Shown in pieces: positions 30,533 to 41,007 of a stretch of DNA of 64,000 nt (positions within the stretch are counted from its first letter, which is position 1; every line of letters starts with the position of its first letter). Source of the DNA: Brevundimonas mediterranea. Lineage in GTDB: Bacteria; Pseudomonadota; Alphaproteobacteria; Caulobacterales; Caulobacteraceae. The notes beneath the pieces were generated by a model, which saw nothing but the letters and a program-made list of their open reading frames with translations, made no database searches and had not been told where the DNA came from. The translations under genes and the position numbers were made by a program. The DNA is taken from the NCBI RefSeq assembly GCF_011064825.1, contig NZ_CP048751.1, positions 310,001-374,000 on the forward strand, read 5' to 3'.

Positions 30533-31887
30533 TGGCCGGGAAGGCCGCAACCCAGTCGCCGGACGATCTGTCCGGCGCCTACCGCGCCGTCTGGCGCTGG
30601 CATTTCTACGCCGGCGTCTTCGTCATGCCCGTGCTGATGCTGCTGGCCCTGACCGGCGGCCTGTATCTGTTCAAGGACGAGATCGACGGCGCCCTCTATC
30701 GCGACATGATCCGCGTGCCGGCGGTGCAGTCCCAGGCGGCCCCGGAAACCTGGCTGGCGTCGGCGTCTCAGGCCGCCGGCGGCGGCCGGGTCGCCAATCT
30801 GGTCATGCCCGCCCGGGCGGACCAGGCCGTCCGCCTGCGGGTGGATCGGCCCGACGGGGTGCAGAAGACGGTCTTCGTCGATCCGCACACAGGCCGCGCC
30901 ACCGGCGTGATTCCCGTCGGCGGTTTCATGGAGCTGGTCAAGAAGACCCACAGCCTGACCCTGCTGGGTCGGCCGTTCAACATCCTGGTGGAGATCGTGG
31001 CGGGCTGGACCATCATCCTGTTCGCCACGGGCCTCTATCTGTGGTGGCCGCGCGGGCGGGCAGTCGCCACCGTCTCGCTCCGAACGACCGATGCCAGACG
31101 CCGTCCCTTCTGGCGCGACCTGCACGCCCTGACCGGCGTCTATGTCGGGGGGGGCGTTCTGTTCCTGGCGGTCACCGGCATGCCCTGGTCGGCCTTCTGG
31201 GGCGATACGGTCATGGACGTTGTCAAATCCAGCGGCCTGGGCCGCCCCCCGGCCCCCGTCGCCGGGGCCTGGCAAAGGGCCGAACACCATGACCAGCCGC
31301 TCGGCGCCGGATGGACCCTGGAGGGCATGGTCATGGCCCACGATCATGCGGGCCACGGCGCCCTGAGCCGGGTGCTGAAGACAGCCGACGACGCGGGTCT
31401 CGCCCGCCCCTACGCCGTCTCCATTCCCACCGCCTCGGGCACGGCCTATACGATCACCACCCAGGCCCGCCGGGTCCAGGACAGCCGTTCCCTGTATATC
31501 GACGCCGCCTCGGGCCGCCTGTTGGCCGACCTCGGCTACGACCGGTTCGGCGCGGGGGCCAAGGCCATCGAATGGGGCGTCTACACCCACCAGGGGACCC
31601 AGTTCGGACAGGTGAACCGGATCGTCATGCTGCTGGGCTGTATCGGGGTCTGGCTGCTGGCGATCAGCGGCCTGGTCATGTGGTGGAAACGCCGCCCGCC
31701 GAACCTGTCGCGGCTTCGCCTGGGCGGCCCGCCCGCCCCGCCGGGACCGCGCGTCCGCGCCGCCGTGCTGGGCATCGTCCTGCCCCTCGCCCTCCTCTAT
31801 CCCCTGACGGGCCTGAGCCTGGTCTTCGCCGTATTGCTCGATCGAGCCGTGCGGCCGATGATCCGGCGCCGTCCCGCCGTTTCCTGA
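30532..31887 (+). CDS. PepSY-associated membrane protein
   Basis: A 451-residue inner-membrane protein of the PepSY_TM family. It has four to five membrane helices (about residues 25-48, 148-170, 198-220, 367-388 and 408-435) with periplasmic PepSY-like domains between. Members often accompany TonB-dependent metal or siderophore receptors and some act as metal reductases. His-rich loops (RAEHHDQPLG and MAHDHAGHG) fit a metal role. Its ATG overlaps the receptor stop codon, so the two are translationally coupled; the longer upstream frame is not coding. Likely role: reduce or release copper in the periplasm (inference). Confidence 0.88.
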   Translation: MAGKAATQSPDDLSGAYRAVWRWHFYAGVFVMPVLMLLALTGGLYLFKDEIDGALYRDMIRVPAVQSQAAPETWLASASQAAGGGRVANLVMPARADQAVRLRVDRPDGVQKTVFVDPHTGRATGVIPVGGFMELVKKTHSLTLLGRPFNILVEIVAGWTIILFATGLYLWWPRGRAVATVSLRTTDARRRPFWRDLHALTGVYVGGGVLFLAVTGMPWSAFWGDTVMDVVKSSGLGRPPAPVAGAWQRAEHHDQPLGAGWTLEGMVMAHDHAGHGALSRVLKTADDAGLARPYAVSIPTASGTAYTITTQARRVQDSRSLYIDAASGRLLADLGYDRFGAGAKAIEWGVYTHQGTQFGQVNRIVMLLGCIGVWLLAISGLVMWWKRRPPNLSRLRLGGPPAPPGPRVRAAVLGIVLPLALLYPLTGLSLVFAVLLDRAVRPMIRRRPAVS

Positions 31888-31899
31888 AAGAACGACGCC

Positions 31900-32388
31900 A
31901 TGAAGACCTATCTATCCCTCGCCGCCGTCGCCCTCGCACTGGCGGCCTGCAACCCGCCGCAAGAGGCCAAGACGGCGCCGGAGTCGCCCACAGCCACGGC
32001 GGCCGTGACCGCCGCCAACGCCTGGTGCCGGCCTTCGCCGAACGGGGCCAAGGCCGGCGGCTGCTACGTCACCCTGACCGCGACCACCGACGACCGACTG
32101 ACCGGCGGCTCCAGCCCGCGCGCCGGCGAGCTTCAGGTCCACGAGATGAAGACCGAGAACGGCATGATGAAGATGGCGCAGTTGACCGAAGGCCTGCCGC
32201 TACCGGCCGGTCAGGCGGTCGGTCTGGCGCCCGGCGGCAATCACCTGATGCTGATCGGCCTGACCGCGCCCCTGGTCGCCGGCGAGACCGTGCCCATCAC
32301 CCTGAAGTTCGCCTCGGCGCCCGAGGTGACGGTTCAGGCGGCGGTGCGCCAGCCGGCCATGGCGGGCATGGATCACGGCGCGCACTGA
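31900..32388 (+). CDS. periplasmic copper chaperone PCuAC (lipoprotein)
   Basis: A 162-residue lipoprotein. A signal peptide ends in the lipobox LAAC with Cys17. The PCu(A)C domain (about residues 35-150) carries the copper-binding set: His81, a Met cluster at 83-92 (MKTENGMMKM), and His115-x-Met117 in GGNHLML. Proteins of this family carry Cu(I) to cytochrome oxidase CuA or other cuproproteins. The tail ends in MAGMDHGAH, a further possible copper ligand stretch. It is the last gene of the copper cluster, 12 bases after the PepSY gene. Confidence 0.93.
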   Translation: MKTYLSLAAVALALAACNPPQEAKTAPESPTATAAVTAANAWCRPSPNGAKAGGCYVTLTATTDDRLTGGSSPRAGELQVHEMKTENGMMKMAQLTEGLPLPAGQAVGLAPGGNHLMLIGLTAPLVAGETVPITLKFASAPEVTVQAAVRQPAMAGMDHGAH

Positions 32389-32399
32389 CGCCTTTTGAA

Positions 32400-32443
32400 G
32401 CGCGAGCCTGACAAACCGGTTTGAACCGGCTAAAGGCTCGCGC
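32400..32443. promoter_or_regulatory. nested hairpin between the PCuAC gene and ychF
   Basis: Outer perfect 10-base-pair stem (arms 32400-32409 and 32434-32443) enclosing an inner 6-base-pair stem (32416-32421 with 32424-32429). There is no T run after it, so it may be a weak terminator, a processing site or a leader structure before ychF. Confidence 0.5.
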
Positions 32444-32458
32444 CTCACGAGGAATACC

Positions 32459-33553
32459 ATGGCCCTTAAAGTCGCGATCGTCGGCCTGCCCAATGTCGGC
32501 AAGTCCACCCTGTTCAACGCCCTGACCAAGACGGCGGCGGCCCAGGCGGCCAATTATCCGTTCTGCACCATCGAGCCGAACACCGGCGACGTGGCCGTGC
32601 CAGAGCCGCGCCTGAACGCCCTGGCCGAGGTCGCCGGGTCCAAGGAGATCATTCCCGCCCGCATCACCTTCGTCGATGTCGCCGGCCTGGTGCGCGGCGC
32701 GTCCAAGGGCGAGGGCCTGGGCAATCAGTTCCTGGCCAATATCCGCGACTGCGACGCCGTGGCCTTCGTCGCCCGTTGCTTCGTCGATGACGACATCACC
32801 CACGTCGAGAACCGCATCGATCCGATCGCCGATCTGGAGATCATCGAGACCGAGCTGATGCTGGCCGACATGGAAAGCCTGGAGCGCCGCCGGCCCCAGC
32901 TGGAGAAGCGCGCCAAGGGCGGCGACAAGGAGTCCGGCCTGACGCTGAAACTGGTCGATCTGGCCCTGGCCCAGCTGAACGCCGGCAAGCCCGCCCGCAC
33001 AGCCGACGTGTCCAAGGAGGACGCCAAGGCCTGGCACATGCTGCAACTGCTGACCGCCCTGCCCGCCCTCTATGTCTCGAATGTCGAGGAAGGTTCGGCC
33101 GACAAGGGCAATGAGCTGTCGGACAAGGTCGCCGCCCGCGCCGCCACGGACAACGCCAATTCGGTCGTCATCTCGGCCCAGATCGAATCCGAGATCGCCG
33201 TGCTGGACGACGAGGAGCAGAAGGAGTTCCTCGAGACCCTGGGTCTGGAAGAACCCGGCCTGAACCGCCTAATCCGCGAGGCCTACAAGCTGCTGGGACT
33301 TCAGACCTATTTCACGGTCGGCCCCAAGGAAGCCCGCGCCTGGACGATCAACGTCGGCGACACCGCGCCCCAGGCGGCCGGCGTCATCCACACCGACTTC
33401 GAGAAGGGCTTCATCCGCGCCGAAACCATCGCCTTCGACGACTTCGTCGCCCTGCGCGGCGAAGCCAAGGCGCGCGAAGCCGGCAAGCTGCGTGCGGAAG
33501 GCAAGACCTATGTCGTCAAGGACGGCGACGTGATGAACTTCCTGTTCAACTAG
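32459..33553 (+). CDS. ychF: redox-regulated ATPase YchF
   Basis: A 364-residue Obg-related P-loop protein that hydrolyses ATP rather than GTP. The G1 loop GLPNVGKST is at residues 8-16 and DVAGLVRG is the G3 motif. The G4 position reads NVEE instead of NKxD, which explains the ATP preference. A coiled-coil insertion spans about 130-200 and a C-terminal TGS domain about 280-362 (TYFTVGPKEARAWTI, HTDFEKGFIRAE). YchF acts in ribosome-linked stress responses. Its end overlaps the convergent lipoprotein gene by 8 bases. Confidence 0.97.
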   Translation: MALKVAIVGLPNVGKSTLFNALTKTAAAQAANYPFCTIEPNTGDVAVPEPRLNALAEVAGSKEIIPARITFVDVAGLVRGASKGEGLGNQFLANIRDCDAVAFVARCFVDDDITHVENRIDPIADLEIIETELMLADMESLERRRPQLEKRAKGGDKESGLTLKLVDLALAQLNAGKPARTADVSKEDAKAWHMLQLLTALPALYVSNVEEGSADKGNELSDKVAARAATDNANSVVISAQIESEIAVLDDEEQKEFLETLGLEEPGLNRLIREAYKLLGLQTYFTVGPKEARAWTINVGDTAPQAAGVIHTDFEKGFIRAETIAFDDFVALRGEAKAREAGKLRAEGKTYVVKDGDVMNFLFN

Positions 33554-34079
33554 GTTTCGAAGCGGGGGCCTCCGGCTCCTTCTTCATCATGCTTTCCAAC
33601 GGATTGGCGGGATCCGGCGCGCGCGGCGAGCCGGGGCAGCGCGCCAGTTTCACCGTTTTCATGTCCCTGTCGACGTAGGTCAGGTTCATCACGTCGCCGG
33701 TGGCGGCCATATGAACCCGCTCGCGCTTGGCCTGCCCCTGAGCGGCGCAGGCCAGGGTGGCCACATAGCCCGCTCCGGTCTCTTCAATCCGAGCGATGTC
33801 ACAGGCGACGCCAGGGGCTTCGAACCGCATCGGCGTCAGGGTGATGGGCGCCCGCTCGCCCTGCGGATGGGCGCACCAGACGGGGTTGGCGGCCCAGATT
33901 CCCACAAAGCTGCGCGGGCCGCGGCCGGCCAGAGAGGACGGGCCCGGCGCCTCCACCTGTTGCATCGCCTCAGGCGTCCTGAGCGGACGCGCCGGCTCGT
34001 CCGGAGGATTGACCCCGTTGTCTCCACAGGCGGTCAGCAGGGCGATGGCCGCAACCATCGGGAAGAACGCATATTTCAT
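33546..34079 (-). CDS. lipoprotein of unknown function
   Basis: A 177-residue predicted lipoprotein: signal peptide with lipobox LTAC (Cys18), then a proline-rich linker and a compact domain of about 100 residues with conserved-looking features (FVGIWAANPVWCAHPQG, VACDIARIEE, ATLACAAQG). Four cysteines in the mature part may form disulfides. I do not recognise the family. The C-terminal tail is charged and disordered-looking. It is convergent with ychF and divergent from the haem receptor. Confidence 0.75.
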   Translation of the reverse strand: MKYAFFPMVAAIALLTACGDNGVNPPDEPARPLRTPEAMQQVEAPGPSSLAGRGPRSFVGIWAANPVWCAHPQGERAPITLTPMRFEAPGVACDIARIEETGAGYVATLACAAQGQAKRERVHMAATGDVMNLTYVDRDMKTVKLARCPGSPRAPDPANPLESMMKKEPEAPASKPS

Positions 34080-34135
34080 CCGCCTACAACACCACGGCCA
34101 AGGCTGGGGTTCAAACCCGCGTCCTCATTGCGGTT

Positions 34136-34154
34136 GATTCTGATAATCGTTCGC
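34136..34154. promoter_or_regulatory. Fur-box-like sequence upstream of the haem-type receptor
   Basis: GATTCTGATAATCGTTCGC matches 14 of 19 positions of the classical Fur box (GATAATGATAATCATTATC), including an intact GATAATC core. It lies 36 bases before the receptor ATG, where an iron repressor would be expected. Caulobacterales Fur sites can differ from the enteric consensus, so the assignment is tentative. Confidence 0.45.
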
Positions 34155-34189
34155 AGTAACACCTCCGCCTGTCATCAAGCGGGGCCATT

Positions 34190-36394
34190 ATGCGCAACCT
34201 ACTCCTCCTCTCCACCGCCGCAGCCGCCTTCGGTTCGGTCTTGATCGCCCAGCCCGCGTGCGCCGAAGCGGCCGACGCGCCGGCGACCGAGGTCGATCCG
34301 GTCATCGTGATCGGCACGCGGTCGGAGCGTCTGGCGTCACGCACGCCCGCCACGGTCAGCGTCATCAGCGCCGACCAGATCGAGACCATGCTGGCCACCG
34401 ACATCAAGGATCTGATTCGGTTCGAACCGGGCGTCAGCGTGCCGACCTCCCCCGCCCGCTTCAACCTGGCGCTGTCAGGCGGCGGTCGCGACAGCAATTC
34501 GGGCTTCACCATTCGCGGCATGGGCGGCGACCGCGTGCTGATCATCAACGACGGGGTGCGCCTGCCCAGCGGCTTCAGCTTCGGCGCCCAGGCGGTCGGT
34601 CGCGGCGACTATAACGACCTGGACATGGTCAAGTCGGTGGAGATCCTGCGCGGCCCCGCATCGGCCCTGTATGGTTCGGACGGCGTCGCCGGCGCGGTCG
34701 CCTTCACCACCAAGGACCCGTCCGATTTCCTGAAGAGTAGCCAGGATTTAGGCGCACGGGTGCGGGCGGCCTATAGTTCGGCGGACGAAGGCTGGACCGA
34801 GAGCCTTGCCGTCGCCGGCCGCACGGAGTCGGTTTCGGGCCTGCTGGCCTACACCCGCCGCGATCACCAGGAGACTGAGAACCAGGGCGAGGTCGGCGGC
34901 GTCGGCTCGGCCCGAACCCAACCCAATCCGCAGGACTTCACCTCCAACGCCATCCTGGCCAAGCTGGTCTGGGACGTGGCGCCCGGCCATTCGCTGCGCC
35001 TGACCTATGACCACCTCGACTCCGAAATGGACGGCGACGCCCTGACCGCCCGGTCGGCGACGGTTCTGGCCGTCACCGCCCATGACGAAACCCAGCGCGA
35101 CAGTCTCAAGGGCGAGTGGCGCTTCCAGGACTTCGCCGGCTTCGAGAGCGGTTCGGTCAGCGCCTACTGGCAGGATGCGACTACCCGCCAGTATACCTAT
35201 GAAGATCGAAGCCCCGCTGTGGACCGGGTCCGCGACACCACCTTCGACAACACCGTCTACGGCCTAGCCGCCCAAGGCGCGCGCGTCTTCGGCGCGGGCG
35301 AGGCGGTGGAACACCGTGTCACCGTCGGCGGCGACTGGTCGATGACCACGCAGGAAGGCGTCCGCGACGGCGTCACCCCGCCGGTTGGCGAAATCTTCCC
35401 GACCCGCGCCTTCCCCAAGACCGACTACCAGTTGGCGGGTCTGTTCGTTCAGGACGAGATCGAGATGCTCGGCGGCGCGCTCAGCATCATCCCCGCCGTA
35501 CGCTACGACTGGTACGACCTGTCGCCGGAAGTCGACGCCCTGTTCCCGGCGTCCGCCACGAGCCAGTCGGAAGACCATATCTCGCCCAAGCTGGGCGTCG
35601 TGTGGTGGGCCGACCGTCGCTTCGGCCTGTTCGCCAACTACGCCGAGGGCTTCCGCGCCCCGTCGCCGATGCAGGTGAACAACTATTTCGAAAATCCCGT
35701 CTACGGCTACACCTCGATCCCCAACCCGGACCTCAAGCCCGAAACCAGAGACAGTATCGAAGGCGGCCTGCGGTTCCGCGACATCGCGGCCTTCGGGGGC
35801 GAGCTGCGGCTCCAGACCACGGCCTTCAGCACCCATTATGACAACTTCATCGAACAGGTGGTGGCGTCGGGCACGGGCGTGCCGGGCGTCGATCCGCTGA
35901 TCTATCAGTACGTCAACCTGACCAATGTCGACATCTGGGGGCTGGAAGCCAGGGGCGACGTCGCCTGGAGCAATGGCCTCAGCCTGATCGTCTCCGCCGC
36001 CTTTGCGGACGGCGAGCAGGAAACGGACGGTGACAAGACCCAGCTCAGCAGCGTCGATCCGATCAAACTGGTCGGCGGCCTGAACTATGCCGCGCCTTCG
36101 GGCGTCTGGGGCGGTTCGGCCGTCGTGACCTGGTCGGACAGGAAGGACGCCGCCACCTATGAACTGTCGTGCGGATCGGCCTGCTACACCGGCGACAGCT
36201 TCACCCTTCTCGACGTGACCGCCTATTGGAACGTCACCGAGCGCGCCACACTGCGGGCCGGCGCCTTCAACCTTCTCGACGAGAAATACGGCTGGTGGAG
36301 CGACGTGCGCGGCCTGTCCGCCGCCTCGTCCATCAAGGACGCCTACACCCAGCCGGGCCGCAACTTCGGTCTGTCCCTGACCCTGCGTCTGTAA
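34190..36394 (+). CDS. TonB-dependent receptor, haem/haemoglobin type
   Basis: A 734-residue outer-membrane receptor of the haem/haemoglobin (HutA/HmbR-like) class. A signal peptide (about 1-25) is followed by the TonB-box region (DPVIVIGTRSER), plug (IKDLIRFEPGVSV, FTIRGMGGDRVLIINDGVRLP, GPASALYGSDGVAGAVAF) and barrel. The haem-receptor signature FRAP followed by NPDLKPE is present (about residue 487 onward), but the conserved histidine usually found between FRAP and NPNL is missing. Terminal residue Leu (LTLRL). A DUF6607 gene follows 6 bases later; a Fur-like box precedes. Iron or haem uptake is likely, exact ligand open. Confidence 0.88.
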   Translation: MRNLLLLSTAAAAFGSVLIAQPACAEAADAPATEVDPVIVIGTRSERLASRTPATVSVISADQIETMLATDIKDLIRFEPGVSVPTSPARFNLALSGGGRDSNSGFTIRGMGGDRVLIINDGVRLPSGFSFGAQAVGRGDYNDLDMVKSVEILRGPASALYGSDGVAGAVAFTTKDPSDFLKSSQDLGARVRAAYSSADEGWTESLAVAGRTESVSGLLAYTRRDHQETENQGEVGGVGSARTQPNPQDFTSNAILAKLVWDVAPGHSLRLTYDHLDSEMDGDALTARSATVLAVTAHDETQRDSLKGEWRFQDFAGFESGSVSAYWQDATTRQYTYEDRSPAVDRVRDTTFDNTVYGLAAQGARVFGAGEAVEHRVTVGGDWSMTTQEGVRDGVTPPVGEIFPTRAFPKTDYQLAGLFVQDEIEMLGGALSIIPAVRYDWYDLSPEVDALFPASATSQSEDHISPKLGVVWWADRRFGLFANYAEGFRAPSPMQVNNYFENPVYGYTSIPNPDLKPETRDSIEGGLRFRDIAAFGGELRLQTTAFSTHYDNFIEQVVASGTGVPGVDPLIYQYVNLTNVDIWGLEARGDVAWSNGLSLIVSAAFADGEQETDGDKTQLSSVDPIKLVGGLNYAAPSGVWGGSAVVTWSDRKDAATYELSCGSACYTGDSFTLLDVTAYWNVTERATLRAGAFNLLDEKYGWWSDVRGLSAASSIKDAYTQPGRNFGLSLTLRL

Positions 36395-36400
36395 GCGACC

Positions 36401-37414
36401 ATGCACATCCCCCACATCAAGAGCCCCCGTCCCATGCGCGCCATCCTGATCGCCGCCGCCCTGCTGACCGCCGCTGCACCCGCCGCCCAGGCGCTGGAAA
36501 CCGGAGCCGTCGCTCCGGCTGCGGCTTCCACCCCCGCCAGCGCCTTCGAACGGGATCGCCAGTCGATCCTGGCCCAGGCCGGCCAGTATCGCGTCCATTT
36601 CGACATGCGCGAGAACGTCAGCTTCCAGGCCGACTACGACCCGCTGGAGGAGCAGCTGTCGGGCGGCAGCGAGATCGTCCGCGTCGTCTATGACCAGGGC
36701 GACCGGATCAGTCTGCAACACATCCTGGTCATGGAGCATGAGGGCCAGGTCATCGTCATCAAGCACTGGCGTCAGGACTGGGTCTATCAGCCCCAGACGG
36801 TGCTGACCTACGCCGGGCCGAACCAGTGGGTGCTGACGCCCGTCCCGGCCGATCAGCGCCAGGGCGCCTGGTCCCAGACCGTGTGGCAGACAGACGACTC
36901 GCCCCGTTACGGCGGCGTCGGTCGCTGGACCTATGACAACGGCCTGTCGGCTTGGACGTCCAACCCGACCTGGCGGCCGCTGGCGCGGCGCGATGCGGTG
37001 CGGAACCCCGTCTATGACCGCTATCTGGGGACCAACCGCCACATCCTGACGCCGAACGGCTGGGTCCATATCCAGGACAATGTGAAAATGTCGGGCAAGG
37101 CGGGCGGCGAGCCGGTCGCTGTCGTTCAGGAAGACGTGATCAACACCTACGATCGTTCGACCGGCTATTCGCCCCAGGCCGGCGACGATTACTGGGCGAA
37201 GACCCAGGGATTCTGGGCCGCCGTGCGCCAGGCCTGGGATGACGCCGTCGTCGCCGGAAACGGCGTCCATCTTCAGCAGGAGGCCCAGACCGGCTCCGTC
37301 ACCGGCGCGCCGCTGATGGACCTGGCCCAGTCCCTGGCCGACGGCGAAACCACAGAGGCGGACGCGATCGCCCAGGCGCGGGTCCTGATCGCCGAGGCGA
37401 CATCCGCGCGCTGA
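36401..37414 (+). CDS. DUF6607 family exported protein
   Basis: A 337-residue exported protein. The N-terminal signal peptide is best read from the internal ATG at 36434 (MRAILIAAALLTAAAPAAQA), though the ATG at 36401 opens the frame. The body matches the DUF6607 family: LQHILVMEHEGQVIVIKHWRQDW, QTDDSPRYGGVGRW and NGWVHIQDNVKM segments. Function unknown. Such genes often sit beside TonB-dependent iron/haem receptors, as here with a 6-base gap, so a periplasmic accessory role in that uptake is inferred. It ends before a strong terminator. Confidence 0.82.
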   Translation: MHIPHIKSPRPMRAILIAAALLTAAAPAAQALETGAVAPAAASTPASAFERDRQSILAQAGQYRVHFDMRENVSFQADYDPLEEQLSGGSEIVRVVYDQGDRISLQHILVMEHEGQVIVIKHWRQDWVYQPQTVLTYAGPNQWVLTPVPADQRQGAWSQTVWQTDDSPRYGGVGRWTYDNGLSAWTSNPTWRPLARRDAVRNPVYDRYLGTNRHILTPNGWVHIQDNVKMSGKAGGEPVAVVQEDVINTYDRSTGYSPQAGDDYWAKTQGFWAAVRQAWDDAVVAGNGVHLQQEAQTGSVTGAPLMDLAQSLADGETTEADAIAQARVLIAEATSAR

Positions 37415-37438
37415 CCGCTAAGGCCAGCGACGGATGAG

Positions 37439-37473
37439 ACGGCGGCCCGGGCTCCCCTCCGGGCCGCCGTTTT
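37439..37473. terminator. rho-independent terminator, possibly bidirectional
   Basis: Twelve-base-pair hairpin (arms 37439-37450 and 37459-37470, loop GCTCCCCT) followed by TTT. It ends the haem receptor/DUF6607 unit and sits at the 3' end of the convergent M28 peptidase gene. Confidence 0.88.
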
Positions 37474-37478
37474 CGTGT

Positions 37479-39128
37479 CTAGCGCCGCTGATCGGCGCTG
37501 GCGTCGCGGATGGCGTTGAATTCGGCGCTCGGTTTCCAGGCTGGCCAGGTCTCGCTGTCGGCCACCGTCAGCCCCAGCCGATACAGCAGATCCAGGTTCT
37601 GGACGGCGGCGGTGAAGTCGTAGTCGGCCCGCCATTCGTCGGTCAGCTTGTGATAATAGCGCGCCATCTGGGCCTCGTAGTACGGCGCGCCCGCCTCCAG
37701 CCCGCCCTCTACGAAGTCACGACCGCTCCACGGCATCAGGGCCGGCACCCCGCCCGCGGCGAAGTTGAAATGGTCGGAGCGGTAGTAGAAGCCTTCCTGC
37801 GGATAGCCGTCGCCGGTCACCGTGCGGCCCTGCACGGCGGCGAACCGGCCCAGGATGTCTTCCAGCTCCGACTTGCCGACGCCGAACACCGCCACGTCCC
37901 GCGTCGCGGGGGTGAAGGGCAGCATGTCGATATTGATGTCCGCCGCCGTCTTCGCCAGCGGATAGACCGGATCGGCGGCATAGGCTTCCGAGCCCAGCAG
38001 TCCCTGTTCCTCGGCCGTGACGTGCAGGAAGACCACCGTCCGTTCCAGCGCCGGTCCGGCCTTGAAGGCGCGCGCCATCTCGATCAGGCCCGCCGTGCCC
38101 GAGGCGTTGTCCCAGGCGCCGTTGAAGATGTCATCGCCCTCGGCGTTCGGTTCCCTGGCCTTGCCGACGTGGTCCCAATGGGCGGAATAGACGACATATT
38201 CATCGGGCCGCGTCGTTCCGGGGATCTTGGCCAGCAGATTGTTCGAGTGAATGACCTCGGTCGTTTCGGCGATGTCGACGTCCAGTCGCACGCCCAGATC
38301 CACCACCCCGCCCAGGCCGCCGGTCTTGGCGCGCGCCAGGGCCTCCGTCAGAACGTCTCCACCGATGGCGGTCCCCGTCGCCGGACTGATGGATCCGGTG
38401 AATCGCGCATCCTTTGCGCCCTTGACCGTCATCTGCGGCCGGGTCGCGCCGCCGACGGCCCGACGCCAGCGGCCGTCGTTATCCTGAAGACTGATCACCC
38501 CGACCGCGCCGCGCTTCAGCGCCTCCTGGGTCTTGTGCGTGCCCGAGCCGTAGAAGTTCGGATCGACGCCCAGGGCGTCGGGCTGGGCGCGCAGGATCAC
38601 CACCACCTTGCCCGTCAGATCGGCGTCGCCATAGTCGTCCCATCCCCGCTCCGGAGCCACGATTCCGTAGCCGGCGAAGACCAGCGGCGCACCGTCGATC
38701 TTGACCATCGGATCGGCCGGCCCCGCGCGCAAGGTGATGTCCGTTCCCGAAACCAGGGCGTGGCGGACGCCGTCGGCGCCGGTCCAGGCGGCCGTCGGCG
38801 CACGCTCCGGCGTGAACCGCACCAGATCGACCGGTTGCAGCCAGGATCCGTCCCGTCCGCCCGGCTCCAGCCCCATGGCCTCATACTGGCGCTGGAGATA
38901 GGCCAGAGTCAGTTGCTCGCCGATCAGGCCGGGGAAGCGGCCCTCCAACTCGTCGGAGGCCAGGTACTTGATGTGGTCGGACAGACGCTGGGCGCTGAAC
39001 TGCGGCGTCGCCGCCGAGGCCGTGGCGAAGGCGTCCAGCCGGGCGGGCGGCGGGCTGACGGACGCGCCTGCGCAGGCGGTCAGGACCAGCGCCGCCAGGG
39101 CGATGAAGGGGGAACGACGAAGGATCAT
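37479..39128 (-). CDS. M28 family metallopeptidase lipoprotein, copy A
   Basis: A 549-residue lipoprotein (lipobox LTAC, Cys19) with an M28 zinc aminopeptidase domain and an inserted PA domain (about residues 120-250). The metal-site residues are visible in order: SAHWDHVG (His, Asp), WDNASGT (bridging Asp), TAEEQGLLG (catalytic and ligand Glu), ININM-like NIDM (Asp) and YYRSDHFNF (His). It should trim peptides in the periplasm or at the outer membrane. It is followed on the same strand by no further gene and preceded by a paralogue (39198-40856), a tandem duplication. Confidence 0.93.
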   Translation of the reverse strand: MILRRSPFIALAALVLTACAGASVSPPPARLDAFATASAATPQFSAQRLSDHIKYLASDELEGRFPGLIGEQLTLAYLQRQYEAMGLEPGGRDGSWLQPVDLVRFTPERAPTAAWTGADGVRHALVSGTDITLRAGPADPMVKIDGAPLVFAGYGIVAPERGWDDYGDADLTGKVVVILRAQPDALGVDPNFYGSGTHKTQEALKRGAVGVISLQDNDGRWRRAVGGATRPQMTVKGAKDARFTGSISPATGTAIGGDVLTEALARAKTGGLGGVVDLGVRLDVDIAETTEVIHSNNLLAKIPGTTRPDEYVVYSAHWDHVGKAREPNAEGDDIFNGAWDNASGTAGLIEMARAFKAGPALERTVVFLHVTAEEQGLLGSEAYAADPVYPLAKTAADINIDMLPFTPATRDVAVFGVGKSELEDILGRFAAVQGRTVTGDGYPQEGFYYRSDHFNFAAGGVPALMPWSGRDFVEGGLEAGAPYYEAQMARYYHKLTDEWRADYDFTAAVQNLDLLYRLGLTVADSETWPAWKPSAEFNAIRDASADQRR

Positions 39129-39197
39129 GCGGGCGGCTCGAACAGACGAATAGGTAGGGGGCCAGGATCGCGTCCCGGCCCCCGGTTTTCACGGATA

Positions 39198-40856
<1,659 letters not shown>

Positions 40857-40950
40857 GAACACGAGGCCCCACAGCCGGAAATGAAGTCGCCGACCCTAGG
40901 GGGCGAAATCCATCATGTCGATTCCGTGTCACGCGCCATTTGTCGCAAAC

Positions 40951-40981
40951 AAAAGCCCGCCGAAGCGGACTTCGGCGGGCT
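40951..40981 (-). terminator. rho-independent terminator of the bc1 operon
   Basis: Twelve-base-pair hairpin (arms 40954-40965 and 40970-40981, loop CGGA). Read on the minus strand it is followed by TTTTG, placed 26 bases after the cytochrome c1 stop codon. Confidence 0.9.
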
Positions 40982-41007
40982 GATGATCAGGTCATGCGAA
41001 CCTGCGC

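Noticed and set aside
28550..30550. Long minus-strand open frame opposite the copper-cluster receptor
   Set aside because: Antisense shadow; the plus strand encodes an unmistakable TonB-dependent receptor.
35264..37270. Long minus-strand open frame opposite the haem receptor and DUF6607
   Set aside because: Antisense shadow with low-complexity Gly/Asp/Arg composition.
39129..39197. Terminator between the two M28 genes
   Set aside because: A GGGGGCC/GGCCCCC stem exists, but its T run lies on the plus-strand side where no gene ends, so function is unclear.
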